Positions 1 to 9,036 of a stretch of 64,000 bases of DNA are shown here, one piece after another. The notes under the pieces are model-generated. The model was not told where the DNA came from and did no database searches. It saw only the letters and a list, made by a program, of their open reading frames with translations. The stretch comes from Spirosoma endbachense (GTDB lineage: Bacteria; Bacteroidota; Bacteroidia; Cytophagales; Spirosomataceae). The stretch is taken from positions 2,755,424-2,819,423 of the forward strand of contig NZ_CP045997.1 of NCBI RefSeq assembly GCF_010233585.1. The letters are read 5' to 3'. The number at the start of each line of letters is the position of its first letter. Within the stretch, counting starts at the first letter, position 1. The position numbers were made by a program, and so were the translations under genes.

Positions 1-1
1 T

Positions 2-97
2 GCTGTGAAGGTGCATTGGAGTTTTACCGCAGTTACAGCGGAAACCAAACTCAAGCGGTGGTATGAGCAGGTGAATCCGGCTTGTAATCCAAGTTGA
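2..97 (+). CDS. C-terminal fragment of a transposase-like protein (IS630-like, partial)
   Basis: An open frame enters from the left edge and ends at a TGA at 95-97, giving about 31 residues. The fragment contains W-S-F-T followed by an alanine and K-L-K-R-W-Y, which resembles the end of IS630-family (DDE superfamily) transposases, where a W-x-F-T...A..KLKR.Y pattern is common. This is recalled family resemblance from a very short piece. The frame points towards the truncated hsdS gene, whose reading frame turns to nonsense close to 106-120, so the right end of an insertion sequence probably lies just after this stop. Terminal inverted repeats cannot be judged because the left end is outside the window. 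Confidence 0.45.
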   Translation, partial: AVKVHWSFTAVTAETKLKRWYEQVNPACNPS

Positions 98-105
98 TGT
101 AAGGA

Positions 106-1074
106 TTAAATTGGAAGAGTACTAGTTCTAAGTCTGATCATTAAATCTGGATATATATATTCGTTATCACCTCCTGTGTAAATAGCTGGGACTCCAACAT
201 ACTCTATTGAATTTCCTCGCTGTACAAGAATATCACCATTTTTTAACCATAAATCAGAGTCAGGCGCAATCCTTTCGTCAAAATATTTAAATTGTTTTTC
301 ATCAAATATACCTGAAGATGTGGCCGATAAGTTTAAAACTTTATACATTGTTTCATAATTAACAGGTTTAGGTGAGTACCCATTTTTAGGTTTATCAAAT
401 AAAACTTGTTCTATGCTTGTTTTTTCCCATTCTATATTATGTTTTTCACGATCTTTTTTTGTTAGGTCACCGTTTATAGCCCTTTCGATAACTGCTTGGC
501 GAAACTGCTTTATTGATTTTTCAATATCTTCATTATCAATATACTCAACATTAGTTGTTGATAATATTTCCTCCATTAGTTCTTTTTGCTGTTTTAATAG
601 AAGAGAATTGTGTTGATATTTTTCTTCTATTTCCAAAACTATATCTTTCTGTTGTTCAATTTTTGCATAAGGTATTTCTAAATTAAAAAATAATTCTGAG
701 TCTACATGTGGTATGCTTGCGCCTGAAGTATTTTTGTTTATATATTCAAATTGTGATTTCAAAAAATAAAACAAATATTCTTGTAAAAGATAAAATGGTT
801 TTAAACGCATCAGCGTAGATCCAATTGCACCAGATTTACTTCTAAAAGCAAGTCCGCTTCTTGATCCATCCCAAACTACAAGTATTTCACCCTCTTGTGT
901 TAATTCGGCAACTTCCTTTCTTGTATATTGAGTTATATTATCTTCCTCTAGTGCATTTATATCAAGATATGGAATCCCTCTTTTAAATGGTTTATCACTT
1001 AAAAATATTGGTTTAATTCCTTTCTGATATGCAACTAGAATCTTCAATGGAATTTTGTAAAGAAATTTATTCAT
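106..1074 (-). pseudogene. hsdS: Type I restriction-modification specificity subunit HsdS, 3'-truncated
   Basis: HsdS gives a type I restriction-modification complex its DNA target. The 322-residue frame shows the usual order: a first target-recognition domain (about 1-150), a central conserved helical spacer with Q-Q-K-x-L-M-E-E-I (about 150-215), and the start of a second target-recognition domain (about 220-318). That second domain breaks off after a typical Y-P-D-L-M-I-R-L-R, followed by only a few unrelated residues and a stop; intact HsdS proteins are usually about 400-450 residues. The break coincides with the end of a transposase-like frame. The gene starts 7 bases after the hsdM stop, as in a normal hsdMS operon. 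Base composition is strongly AT-rich compared with genes right of 2900. It is probably non-functional or altered in specificity. Confidence 0.85.
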
Positions 1075-1081
1075 GTCGTTA

Positions 1082-2461
1082 TCACAAAAGTTCTTTTAGT
1101 CTGTATAAGTCTTTTATTTGTTGTTCAAAATTTTCAATTAATTTATCTACATAATATACTGGATTTTCTAGAGGTTCAGGGTCAAATTTATTTGTAAACA
1201 AAAGGTCATAACCTCGTTCTTCAATTTGGCTCAAACTGTATTTTTTAAATCTATCTGTTTCGAAACGGGGACTTAGGCCCTCAGCGCTTTCTCCATAACA
1301 ATTTACAAATTCAGAAAAATGCTTTTCGTAACTAAGTGGTCTTGAAGCTTTTGTTACATCATCAATATCTGTCCGTGCATCATATATCCAAATGTTGTTT
1401 GTTTTATTTCCTTTTTGAAGAAAAATAACACATGCTCTAACACCATTTGCATAGGGATTAAACGTTCCATTCGGTAGTTACAATATTGTATGAACATTAC
1501 ACAAACCTTTGGTTATCAGATGTTTCCAGACTTCTTTAGCTTTATTTTCGCTTAATGCTCCATCTGGTAAAATTATAGCAGCTCTACCTTTTGGTTTTAA
1601 AACTTGATATATATGCTGTATGAAATTAATTTGAATATTTGAGGTTTCTATTGGGAAATTCCTTTTTTTAGGAATACCAATTGAACCTCGTGTACCAAAA
1701 GGAGGATTGGTTAATATACAATCGAACACCTCAGGAGTAACATTTTCTGAATATACTGAATCTCCCAATGTTAAATTAGCTTCTATACCATGCAAAAACA
1801 TATTCATTAGCCCTAGGCGATATGGTCTAACAACCAATTCTTGTCCATAGTAAGCCTCTTTACGAATATAATCACTCTGGGCTTTGGTTAATTTTTTATT
1901 TTTTAGTTGTTTATCTGCCCAATCAGCGGCTACAGTTAAGAAACCTGAGGTACCACATGCAACATCCGCTATTTTAAATTTTCTTTTTTCTAATGGATTT
2001 GGTTTTGTAACATTAACAATTGCTTGGATAAGTGGTCGAGGGGTGAAAAACTGACCAGCCCCCTTTTTGCCCTCGCTAGCCGTTTTTTCTAACAAACCCT
2101 CAAATGCCTCTCCTTGTATATCCTTGTCCAGCTTAGTCCAGCCAATTTCTTCGATTCCATGTATAATCCTCCTTAAATTGTCAGCATTTTTAATTTTTGA
2201 AATAGGCTCTTGGAAAATCTTACCTAGTAAGCCATTTTCGTTTTTTAGTATATTTAATGCGTTTTCGTAATATATTGCTAGCTCATTGCTATTTAACTTA
2301 AGCATTTGCTGCCATTTACAATTCTCTGGTATTATTATATCTATTTCATCAGCCATTTTCAGAAATAGTAAGTATGTTAATTGTTCAATATAATCGGCAT
2401 AATCCATTCCATCATGCCTGAGTATATGACAGAAATTCCAAAGTTTTGCTGTTATGTTCAT
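1082..2461 (-). pseudogene. hsdM: Type I restriction-modification methyltransferase HsdM with an internal stop
   Basis: HsdM is the N6-adenine methyltransferase subunit of type I systems. The first 327 residues carry the N-terminal helical domain, G-A-G-Q-F-F-T-P-R near residue 136, the SAM-binding motif D-V-A-C-G-T-S-G-F and the catalytic motif N-P-P-F. After H-T-I-L there is an in-frame TAA at 1475-1477. Reading through it in the same frame gives L-P-N-G-T-F-N-P-Y-A-N-G-V-R-A and continues with typical HsdM sequence to a TGA at 1082-1084, so the intact gene would encode 459 residues. A single substitution in a lysine codon (AAA to TAA) would explain the stop. No frameshift is needed. The last part includes the conserved G-Y-D-L region and a C-terminal helix. 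Unless the stop is suppressed, the methylase is inactive, and the system with it. Confidence 0.88.
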
Positions 2462-2693
2462 ATAGTCTTCTGACTAATAGAAATTTATCCTTGTTTTTTC
2501 ATCTCAAGGGTTTTAGCCATGTTATTTGTGATTAAACATATACAGGGTTATACTACAAATATATAATTTCCTATATATTTAATTGTAAGCCACCTCCTTA
2601 TAAGGGTTATACAGATTTCTCCGTATTTTAGAAATATCATTTATAACCTTTAATTCAATTCCTCCCCCGTTTTCTCCCCCACTTATAAATTTA
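2462..2693 (-). other. AT-rich island edge between hsdM and tRNA-Leu, no convincing gene
   Basis: This stretch has no recognisable gene. It contains a 10-base direct repeat AGGGTTATAC at 2544-2553 and 2603-2612, and two CTCCCCC blocks 12 bases apart near 2662-2681. A 67-residue frame (2579-2782) runs from inside the tRNA into this stretch and matches nothing I know. The sharp change from AT-rich to balanced composition at the tRNA suggests this is the edge of acquired DNA, possibly with a worn integration site. Confidence 0.4.
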
Positions 2694-2732
2694 AAGGCCG
2701 CAATTAATTGATTTACAATTAATTGCGGCCTT
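2694..2732 (-). terminator. Perfect 17-bp inverted repeat just 3' of tRNA-Leu
   Basis: Arms at 2694-2710 and 2716-2732 are perfectly complementary around a 5-base loop. On the minus strand the hairpin lies 7 bases after the tRNA-Leu 3' end and is followed by TTTAAATTTA, so it can serve as an intrinsic terminator. Its position exactly at the border between tRNA and AT-rich DNA also fits an integration-associated element. Which role applies is not decided by sequence alone. Confidence 0.65.
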
Positions 2733-2739
2733 ATGTATG

Positions 2740-2823
2740 TGCCGAAGGCGAGACTCGAACTCGCATGTCCGTAAAGACACACGCCCCTGAAACGTGCGTG
2801 TCTACCAATTTCACCACTTCGGC
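2740..2823 (-). tRNA. tRNA-Leu (anticodon CAG)
   Basis: The minus strand folds as a class II tRNA of 84 bases. The acceptor GCCGAAG pairs with CTTCGGC, there is a long variable arm (TGTCTTTACGGACA), and the T loop is TTCGAGT. Anticodon stem CACGT/GCGTG encloses loop TTCAGGG, giving anticodon CAG. The 3' CCA is not encoded, which is usual in Bacteroidota. A terminator-like hairpin follows and a promoter precedes it. The AT-rich restriction-modification island begins directly downstream, so this tRNA may be an integration target. Confidence 0.95.
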
Positions 2824-2849
2824 AGAACGTTTCCCCTTATTTGGGAATG

Positions 2850-2881
2850 CAAAGATACGGCGTTTCAACCCGACTGCGCAA
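2850..2881 (-). promoter_or_regulatory. Promoter of tRNA-Leu
   Basis: On the minus strand TATCTTTG (2850-2857) matches the Bacteroidota -7 consensus TAnnTTTG. A TTG (2879-2881) lies 21 bases upstream, matching the -33 element. The -7 box ends 26 bases before the tRNA 5' end. Confidence 0.65.
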
Positions 2882-2905
2882 GATTTTTGCTATATTTTTT
2901 TCGCT

Positions 2906-4243
2906 CTATCGGCTAAAGTTCATCCGCTTTCCTGCCCGATCGGCCAAGAATTCACCCGCAGCATACACGAGTTCGCCTGAGACGATCGTATGCGTTATGC
3001 TGGCACCAAACGTATGGCCCTCCAAGGGCGACCAGCCACATTGGTACAGAATATTTTGCTTCGAAACCGTTGTTGGTTGATTTACGTCGACAAGAACCAG
3101 ATCGGCCCAATAACCCTCACGTATGTAGCCACGTCGGTCGATTTGAAAACAGTCGGCAGGAGCGTGGCACATTTTACGCACAACCGTTTCAATCGATAGT
3201 TTACTCTGATCCACAAAATCGAGCATCAACAGAAGCGGGTGCTGTACCAGCGGTAAACCCGATGGCGCCTGCCAATAGGATTGCTGTTTTTCGGCCCAGG
3301 TGTGCGGAGCATGATCAGTAGCAATAATATCCAACCGGTCGTCTAACAAAGCGGCCAATAGAGCCTCTTTGTGAGTAGGGGATTTTATGGCCGGATTGCA
3401 CTTGATTTGATTGCCCAGGCGATCATAATCATTAGCGTCGAACCAAAGATGATGCACGCATACTTCAGCAGTAATACGTTTTTCGGTCAATGGCCGGTCG
3501 TTGGTAAACAGTTTTAGCTCGTCGGCCGTCGAAATGTGCAGGATGTGTAGCCGTGCGTTATGCCGCTTAGCCAGTTCAACAGCCAGCGACGACGATTTCA
3601 AACAGGCTTCTTCATTACGAATCAACGGATGAAGATTTGCCGTAGCCGTATCGCCGTATTCCATCCGGTAACGTTCCGTATTCGCACGGATGGTGGCCTC
3701 ATCCTCGCAGTGGGTAGCAATGAGCATTGGGCTCTCTCGAAACAAGCCGTCCAGAACCTGCTCATCATCCACAAGCATATTACCCGTCGATGAACCCATG
3801 AAAACTTTTATGCCACAAACCGTTTTAGGATCGGTGCGCAAAACTTCGTCGAGGTTATTGTTCGACGCGCCCATAAAAAACGAGTAGTTCGCCAGCGATG
3901 TATGTGCTGCAATGGCATACTTATCTGCCAATAGTTCCTGCGTCAGCGCATTCGGAACGGTGTTAGGCATTTCCATAAAGCTGGTAACACCGCCCGCTAC
4001 ACCCGCCCGTGACTCCGAATGAATAGTGGCCTTATGGGTTAGTCCAGGTTCGCGAAAGTGCACCTGATCATCGATAACACCAGGCAACAGGTACTGCCCG
4101 CTGGCATCAATTACCCGGCTAATTCCTGCATCAGATAATCCCTGTCCGATCTGCGCGATGAATCCGTCTTCAATCCGGACGTCTGTTTCAACGATACGCC
4201 CTTCATTGACCAGCCGGGCATTACGAATTAAGAGTTTACTCAT
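2906..4243 (-). CDS. pyrC: Dihydroorotase
   Basis: Dihydroorotase closes N-carbamoyl-aspartate to dihydroorotate in pyrimidine synthesis. The 445-residue protein has the amidohydrolase layout: an N-terminal beta domain, the metal motif D-x-V-H-F-R-E-P-G near residue 60, a G-I-K-V-F-M segment, H-C-E-D-E, L-H-I-L-H-I-S-T, and D-I-I-A-T-D-H-A-P-H carrying the catalytic aspartate. Length fits class I dihydroorotases. The ATG overlaps the hemB stop in an ATGA (4240-4243), so the two are translationally coupled. Allantoinase is the closest alternative, but no other purine-catabolism gene is near. I keep pyrC as the name; in some schemes this class is called pyrX or pyrC2. Confidence 0.88.
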   Translation of the reverse strand: MSKLLIRNARLVNEGRIVETDVRIEDGFIAQIGQGLSDAGISRVIDASGQYLLPGVIDDQVHFREPGLTHKATIHSESRAGVAGGVTSFMEMPNTVPNALTQELLADKYAIAAHTSLANYSFFMGASNNNLDEVLRTDPKTVCGIKVFMGSSTGNMLVDDEQVLDGLFRESPMLIATHCEDEATIRANTERYRMEYGDTATANLHPLIRNEEACLKSSSLAVELAKRHNARLHILHISTADELKLFTNDRPLTEKRITAEVCVHHLWFDANDYDRLGNQIKCNPAIKSPTHKEALLAALLDDRLDIIATDHAPHTWAEKQQSYWQAPSGLPLVQHPLLLMLDFVDQSKLSIETVVRKMCHAPADCFQIDRRGYIREGYWADLVLVDVNQPTTVSKQNILYQCGWSPLEGHTFGASITHTIVSGELVYAAGEFLADRAGKRMNFSR

Positions 4244-5211
4244 AAAAGACGGGCAGCTTCTTTCGCAAAATACGTTAAAATTACACTAGCACCGGCCCGT
4301 TTGATAGACATGAGAGCCTCCATCATGGCCCGTTCACCGTCGAGCCAGCCATTCTGGGCAGCGGCCTTAATCATAGCGTATTCGCCACTGACGTTGTAGG
4401 CCGCAATTGGCAAATGAAAATTATCGTTCAACAGCTTAATAATGTCCAGATAGGCCAGTGCGGGTTTTACCATCAGAAAATCGGCCCCTTCCGCAAAATC
4501 AAGCTGCGCTTCAATAAGGGCTTCGCGACTATTGGCGGGGTTCATCTGATAGGTTTTTTTATCACCAAACTTCGGAGCGGAATCCAGTGCATCCCGAAAA
4601 GGGCCATAGAAAGCACTGGCATATTTGGCCGAGTACGACATGATAGCTACTTCATGGAAACCGCCTTCATCAAGCACCTGACGCAAATAGCCTACCCGCC
4701 CATCCATCATGTCTGAAGGGCCGACAATATTGGCTCCGGCCTGTGCCTGCGCCAGGGCCATTTTGCCCAATACCTCAAGTGTTGGATCGTTCAGGATTTT
4801 GCCGTTTTCAACAATACCATCGTGTCCATCTGAACTATAGGGGTCCATGGCCACGTCGGTCATAACCATCACGTCAGGAAATCGATCTTTAATGGCACGA
4901 ATGGCCTGAAGGTAGAGCCCATCCGGATTATAGCTTTCGGTAGCATACTTATCCTTTTTCGACTCGGGCAGATTGGGAAACAGATCAAATGTTTTAATGC
5001 CTAAATCAACACACTCCTGTATTTCATCAAGCAACAGATCGAGCGAAAAGCGATGTATTCCTGGCATAGAAGCCACTTCGGAACGAACATTCTGCCCTTC
5101 CATAATAAAAACAGGCAGAATAAAATCGGTGACAGACAGGCGTGTTTCCTGGACCATGTCACGAATAGCAGCGGATTGACGGCTCCGACGCGGACGACGT
5201 ATTAAATTCAT
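4240..5211 (-). CDS. hemB: Delta-aminolevulinic acid dehydratase (porphobilinogen synthase)
   Basis: HemB condenses two 5-aminolevulinate molecules into porphobilinogen in haem synthesis. The 323-residue length is standard. Lysine 249 in M-V-K-P-A and lysine 196 in Y-S-A-K-Y fit the active-site pair. The metal region at 119-132 reads D-V-A-M-D-P-Y-S-S-D-G-H-D-G, with aspartates in place of the cysteines of zinc-dependent enzymes, so this should be the Mg-dependent, zinc-free type. The gene follows the response regulator by 105 bases on the same strand and overlaps pyrC by 4 bases. Confidence 0.95.
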   Translation of the reverse strand: MNLIRRPRRSRQSAAIRDMVQETRLSVTDFILPVFIMEGQNVRSEVASMPGIHRFSLDLLLDEIQECVDLGIKTFDLFPNLPESKKDKYATESYNPDGLYLQAIRAIKDRFPDVMVMTDVAMDPYSSDGHDGIVENGKILNDPTLEVLGKMALAQAQAGANIVGPSDMMDGRVGYLRQVLDEGGFHEVAIMSYSAKYASAFYGPFRDALDSAPKFGDKKTYQMNPANSREALIEAQLDFAEGADFLMVKPALAYLDIIKLLNDNFHLPIAAYNVSGEYAMIKAAAQNGWLDGERAMMEALMSIKRAGASVILTYFAKEAARLL

Positions 5212-5316
5212 GGTATTCTGGTTTCGGTATCCGGATGTAGGTTCCCGGCATCTGGTTGTCGACCTGTATTTATTTGCTCGAACACCGTAAACCGTATAGC
5301 CTAAAACCGAATACCG

Positions 5317-6015
5317 TTAAGCAATCAGTTTAAACCCTTCGCCGTGTACATTAACGAGCTGAACACTTGTATCATCTTTGAGATACTTACGGAGCTTCGT
5401 CACATACACGTCCATGCTGCGGGCGTTGAAGTAAGAATCATCGCCCCAGACCATTTTCAACGCAAAGCTACGGCTGACGGGCTGATTCAGGTTCTGTGCC
5501 AGCAATTTTAATAACTCAGATTCCTTGCTGGTTAGTTTCTGCGGCTGTAATTCATTTTCGCTCTCCGCCGTCCGACTCAATAACTGATGTGGATAATCAA
5601 ACGAAAACGATCCGATTTTATAAGTCGTCGGCTCGGTAGCGTCGGTCAAACGCTGGTATCGGCGAAGGATCGCCTGTATGCGGAGTAACAGTTCCTCCAT
5701 ACTGAAAGGTTTTGTCACATAGTCGTCGGCACCGACCTTGAACCCCTGAATGGTATCTTCCTGCATTGATTTGGCTGTCAGGAAAATGATAGGCACTTCC
5801 CGTTGAGCCATCCGAACTTCCTTAGCGAGCGTGAAACCGTCTTTCTTAGGCATCATCACATCGAAAATACATAAGTCATAGGTGCCAGCCATGAATTTTT
5901 GCAGGCCCTGATTACCATCGGTAACACGGTCGGTAGGGTAACCTTTCATGATCAGGTATTCCTGCACCAGCTGGCCCAGATTCGGATCGTCTTCAACGAG
6001 AAGTATGGTCGGCAT
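5317..6015 (-). CDS. OmpR/PhoB-type response regulator
   Basis: This is a DNA-binding response regulator of 232 residues. The receiver domain (1-115) has the acidic pair E8/D9-D10, phospho-acceptor D52 in F-D-V-M-M-P, T80 and K102 in T-K-P-F. A winged-helix output domain (about 130-232) ends with the usual V-x-V-H-G-E-G-F-K-L. It lies 60 bases downstream of the sensor kinase gene and is almost certainly its partner. The regulon is unknown. The Bacteroidota RprX/RprY pair has a similar layout, but the identity cannot be fixed here. Confidence 0.93.
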   Translation of the reverse strand: MPTILLVEDDPNLGQLVQEYLIMKGYPTDRVTDGNQGLQKFMAGTYDLCIFDVMMPKKDGFTLAKEVRMAQREVPIIFLTAKSMQEDTIQGFKVGADDYVTKPFSMEELLLRIQAILRRYQRLTDATEPTTYKIGSFSFDYPHQLLSRTAESENELQPQKLTSKESELLKLLAQNLNQPVSRSFALKMVWGDDSYFNARSMDVYVTKLRKYLKDDTSVQLVNVHGEGFKLIA

Positions 6016-6075
6016 AGAGAATGTATGGCGTATGATCTATTAGGCAGGAATTAAAACCACATCCCACCCAGTACA

Positions 6076-7980
6076 TCATACCTCTTGTTTATATGGTAAA
6101 ATCACTTCAAACGAGCTGCCTTTGCCTAATTCACTCTCAACATGAATCTGGCCGTGGTGCTCATCAATCATTTTTTTTACGTAACTCAACCCAAGGCCAA
6201 AGCCCTTTACATCGTGACGATTGCCGGTTGGAACCCGATAAAATTTTTCAAAAATCCGACTTACCTGATCTTTCGTCATCCCTAATCCATGATCGGCCAC
6301 CGTAATGCTTACGCCTTCGGGCAGGCTACGTGTAATGAGCGCGATGTGCGGACTTTCGGGCGAGTATTTAAGCGCATTATCCAGCAGGTTATACAGAATG
6401 TTGGTTACGTGAACCTCATCAGCCTCAATGACCTCCCGATCGGCATCGAACTGCAAATCAAGCTCACCTTCGCGCTGCTCAATCTGCAAACTCATGTTAT
6501 TCAGTACTTTCTCGATCACATCATGCACGTTGACCGAAGACAATTTTAGTTTTATCTCGCCCCGATCCAGCAAGGCCATTTGCAGTACTTTCTCGACGTG
6601 AGAACCCAGTCGCCGGGTTTCATCACGGATAATGCCCATGTAGCGCGAAAGTCGTTCATTTACGGACGAATCATCCGCACCCGCGCCCATTGTCATTTGC
6701 GGATGACGCACCTGTTCCTGCGCCATTTCAACGGCCAAGGAGATGGTCGAAATTGGCGTTTTAAACTCGTGGGTCATGTTATTGATGAAGTCATTTTTGA
6801 TATCGGCCAGTTTCTTCTGTCGAACAATGGTACTGATGGCGATATAAAAACAAGCCAGGATTACCAGAATCAGCACGGCTGATGCGCTGAATGTAAACCA
6901 TAACTGACTCAGAATAAACTCTTTCTGTGTAGGGAAATAAATATAGACGTAGTTGCCCGTTTCGAGCATGTTGTTGGGAAACAAGGCCGCCTTATAACCT
7001 CCCTCTCTGAATTGCTGAGGATTCATTCCCAGCGATGTGAACAGAAAAGCAGGCTGCGATTTTGTGCGAACACCAAAGGCGAACGGAATGCTGATACCCC
7101 GCTCCTGTAATGATTGATGCAATAATGTATCGAGAGCCAGTCGGTTAATCCGATCCTCAATAGGACGATCGGAGAGCAGCAGCCCTTTGAGCACATCTTT
7201 GATCATATTCGACTGCTCTCCGGCTTTGTGGGGAGTGAAACTGGCCGGGCGACTTACCGCTAAATCTGTCTGTGCAGAATCCTTTTGAGCGGCCTTCTGT
7301 AATTTTCGTTGCTGAGCGGCCTGTCGGAGTCGGTTTCTGACCGCTTTTATCCGGGCCAGGGAATCCTGTTTTCGTGCCGTTGCGACCTGTCCGTTAATCT
7401 GATTCAGCTCATTAACCAGTATCTGATCGACCCATTGGTTAAACTGCTGCTGTTGAGCCAATTGTGTCTGCCAGTCACCAACCGCCATCAATTCGTCCTG
7501 CTGCCGAAAAAACTCTTCCACAACCGCCATCTGCTCAGCCGAAAGCGGGTGCGCAACCGGGTGCAAAACATCCGACTGAACAACCACTGCCCCAGCCGGT
7601 GCCATTCCATACGGTATCCGCTGCGGGTCGGGCTGAGGATTTACGGCCCTGTTGGGGTTAGAAGCGACTTTGTTCTGCGTTAGATCAGGTGTCTTTTTCG
7701 CAACAGCGGCCTCTTTAACCGGCGTTTTTCCTTCTTTTTTGGCAATAGCCATCAGGCGGTCCTGATGCTCGCGGGCCTGAATACGCTGTTTGGTCAGGTA
7801 CCAGATCTCCTGCCGTTCGAGTGTTCGAACGACTTCCTGCAAAGCATCGGTAACTTTATAGTCGAACTGTTCTTTCTGCAAATGCAGCGCACTGCTAATC
7901 CAGTACCATTGCAGACCAACGAGGCCCAGCAATCCTACTGCCATCAGTGCAACAATCCATCGTATGCGTTGTGTCGACAT
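6076..7980 (-). CDS. Membrane sensor histidine kinase
   Basis: The protein has 634 residues. It has an N-terminal membrane segment (about 10-30), a long extracytoplasmic region of over 300 residues rich in Q, A and K with predicted helices, and a second membrane segment near 361-385. A HisKA domain follows with H about 404 in N-M-T-H-E-F-K-T-P, and then a HATPase domain with N-x-L-x-N-A-L-K-Y, D-H-G-L-G-M and G-F-G-L-G-L boxes. It has no HAMP domain. Together with the response regulator at 5317 it forms a two-component system; the large low-complexity sensor region gives no clue to the ligand. The gene is divergent from the secreted-protein gene at 8193. Confidence 0.93.
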   Translation of the reverse strand: MSTQRIRWIVALMAVGLLGLVGLQWYWISSALHLQKEQFDYKVTDALQEVVRTLERQEIWYLTKQRIQAREHQDRLMAIAKKEGKTPVKEAAVAKKTPDLTQNKVASNPNRAVNPQPDPQRIPYGMAPAGAVVVQSDVLHPVAHPLSAEQMAVVEEFFRQQDELMAVGDWQTQLAQQQQFNQWVDQILVNELNQINGQVATARKQDSLARIKAVRNRLRQAAQQRKLQKAAQKDSAQTDLAVSRPASFTPHKAGEQSNMIKDVLKGLLLSDRPIEDRINRLALDTLLHQSLQERGISIPFAFGVRTKSQPAFLFTSLGMNPQQFREGGYKAALFPNNMLETGNYVYIYFPTQKEFILSQLWFTFSASAVLILVILACFYIAISTIVRQKKLADIKNDFINNMTHEFKTPISTISLAVEMAQEQVRHPQMTMGAGADDSSVNERLSRYMGIIRDETRRLGSHVEKVLQMALLDRGEIKLKLSSVNVHDVIEKVLNNMSLQIEQREGELDLQFDADREVIEADEVHVTNILYNLLDNALKYSPESPHIALITRSLPEGVSITVADHGLGMTKDQVSRIFEKFYRVPTGNRHDVKGFGLGLSYVKKMIDEHHGQIHVESELGKGSSFEVILPYKQEV

Positions 7981-8192
7981 TTTTTTCGGCCCTCATGCAA
8001 CCTTTGGCCTTTTTTTTCATCTATGGGTAAACAAGCTGATCTGAATTGGCACAAATCAAGTCAGTTTCGATTGGGTTATCCGTAAAAGTACGAACACCAG
8101 CAGGCAGTCATTGAGCCTTTAACAAACTTTAACAACCCGGCTCTCAATGGCTTTCAGCGCATTCCGTTATTCACTCATTAACGTGTATTATC

Positions 8193-9023
8193 ATGAAAAA
8201 AACAGTAATTCTGCTACGACGGTTCGTTCCGGCCCTGTTCATTATTGGCAGTGTGAGTGGAATCGCTACCGCTCAGAAAGCTGGTTCGTCGACTAAGAAC
8301 GATGAAGTTAACGTTCGGATTATCGAACGGAACGGCGATGAGGTCCGCGAAACGGAACGAACGTATCATGTTAATGGCCTGACTGACCCAGAACGTGACC
8401 GCCTGGTTATGAAACTGGTAGACTCCCTTAAAACCGCACGGAAAGATAAGGGGGGCAAACGCCAGATGACGATTATTGTCGAAGATAACGACGGCGATCG
8501 GATTGTGAAGCGGGAACGCATTACGCCCCGTATAAAGCGTGCTCCGAACGACATTTATGTACAACGGGGTAAAATCCCTCGTTTACAGAATGATCAATGG
8601 GGCAAAGATGGCCAAACCTGGCGTTATGAGTTCCGCCGGGGTGCCGACTCACTGGCTGATCGGCTCAATCGGTTCAAGATGCAAATACCCCGCGATTGGG
8701 ATCAGCAACTCGTTCGTCCTTTCGAAGACTGGTCACGTAATTTTACGAGCAAACCATCGACGATTCGCGGTCTGGACGCTTATCCAAACAACCCCGATCG
8801 TGGTCAGCTGAATGTTCGTTTCACCGCTCCGGCCAAAGGTGATGTAAGCATCATCGTTACGAACCCAAAAGGCAAAGAAGTAGCCAGACGTGAGATAAAA
8901 GATTTCTCCGGCGAATTTGTTGGCCAGATCGATTTAGGCAAGAATACACAAGGCGCTTATTTCATTACCGTTACCCAAAATGAAGACGGCGCGGTAAAAC
9001 GAATTGTGATCGATACGAACTAA
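8193..9023 (+). CDS. Secreted protein with T9SS-type C-terminal sorting domain
   Basis: The 276-residue protein begins with a signal peptide ending near A-T-A-Q (residue 27). The middle is charged (many D, R, K) and matches no known family. From about residue 195, L-D-A-Y-P-N-N-P-D-R-G starts a beta-rich tail with G-A-Y-F-I-T-V and a basic end. That is the pattern of T9SS type A sorting domains, which carry proteins through the outer membrane and are then removed. The gene is divergent from the histidine kinase and is followed by a hairpin at 9037-9082. Its function is unknown. Confidence 0.72.
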   Translation: MKKTVILLRRFVPALFIIGSVSGIATAQKAGSSTKNDEVNVRIIERNGDEVRETERTYHVNGLTDPERDRLVMKLVDSLKTARKDKGGKRQMTIIVEDNDGDRIVKRERITPRIKRAPNDIYVQRGKIPRLQNDQWGKDGQTWRYEFRRGADSLADRLNRFKMQIPRDWDQQLVRPFEDWSRNFTSKPSTIRGLDAYPNNPDRGQLNVRFTAPAKGDVSIIVTNPKGKEVARREIKDFSGEFVGQIDLGKNTQGAYFITVTQNEDGAVKRIVIDTN

Positions 9024-9036
9024 GTAAGGTATAGAA

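Noticed and set aside
2579..2782. 67-residue frame from the tRNA-Leu into the island edge
   Set aside because: It overlaps the tRNA, has no recognised family and looks like a chance frame.
7309..7683. 124-residue frame opposite the histidine kinase
   Set aside because: It lies fully inside the kinase gene on the other strand with no family match.
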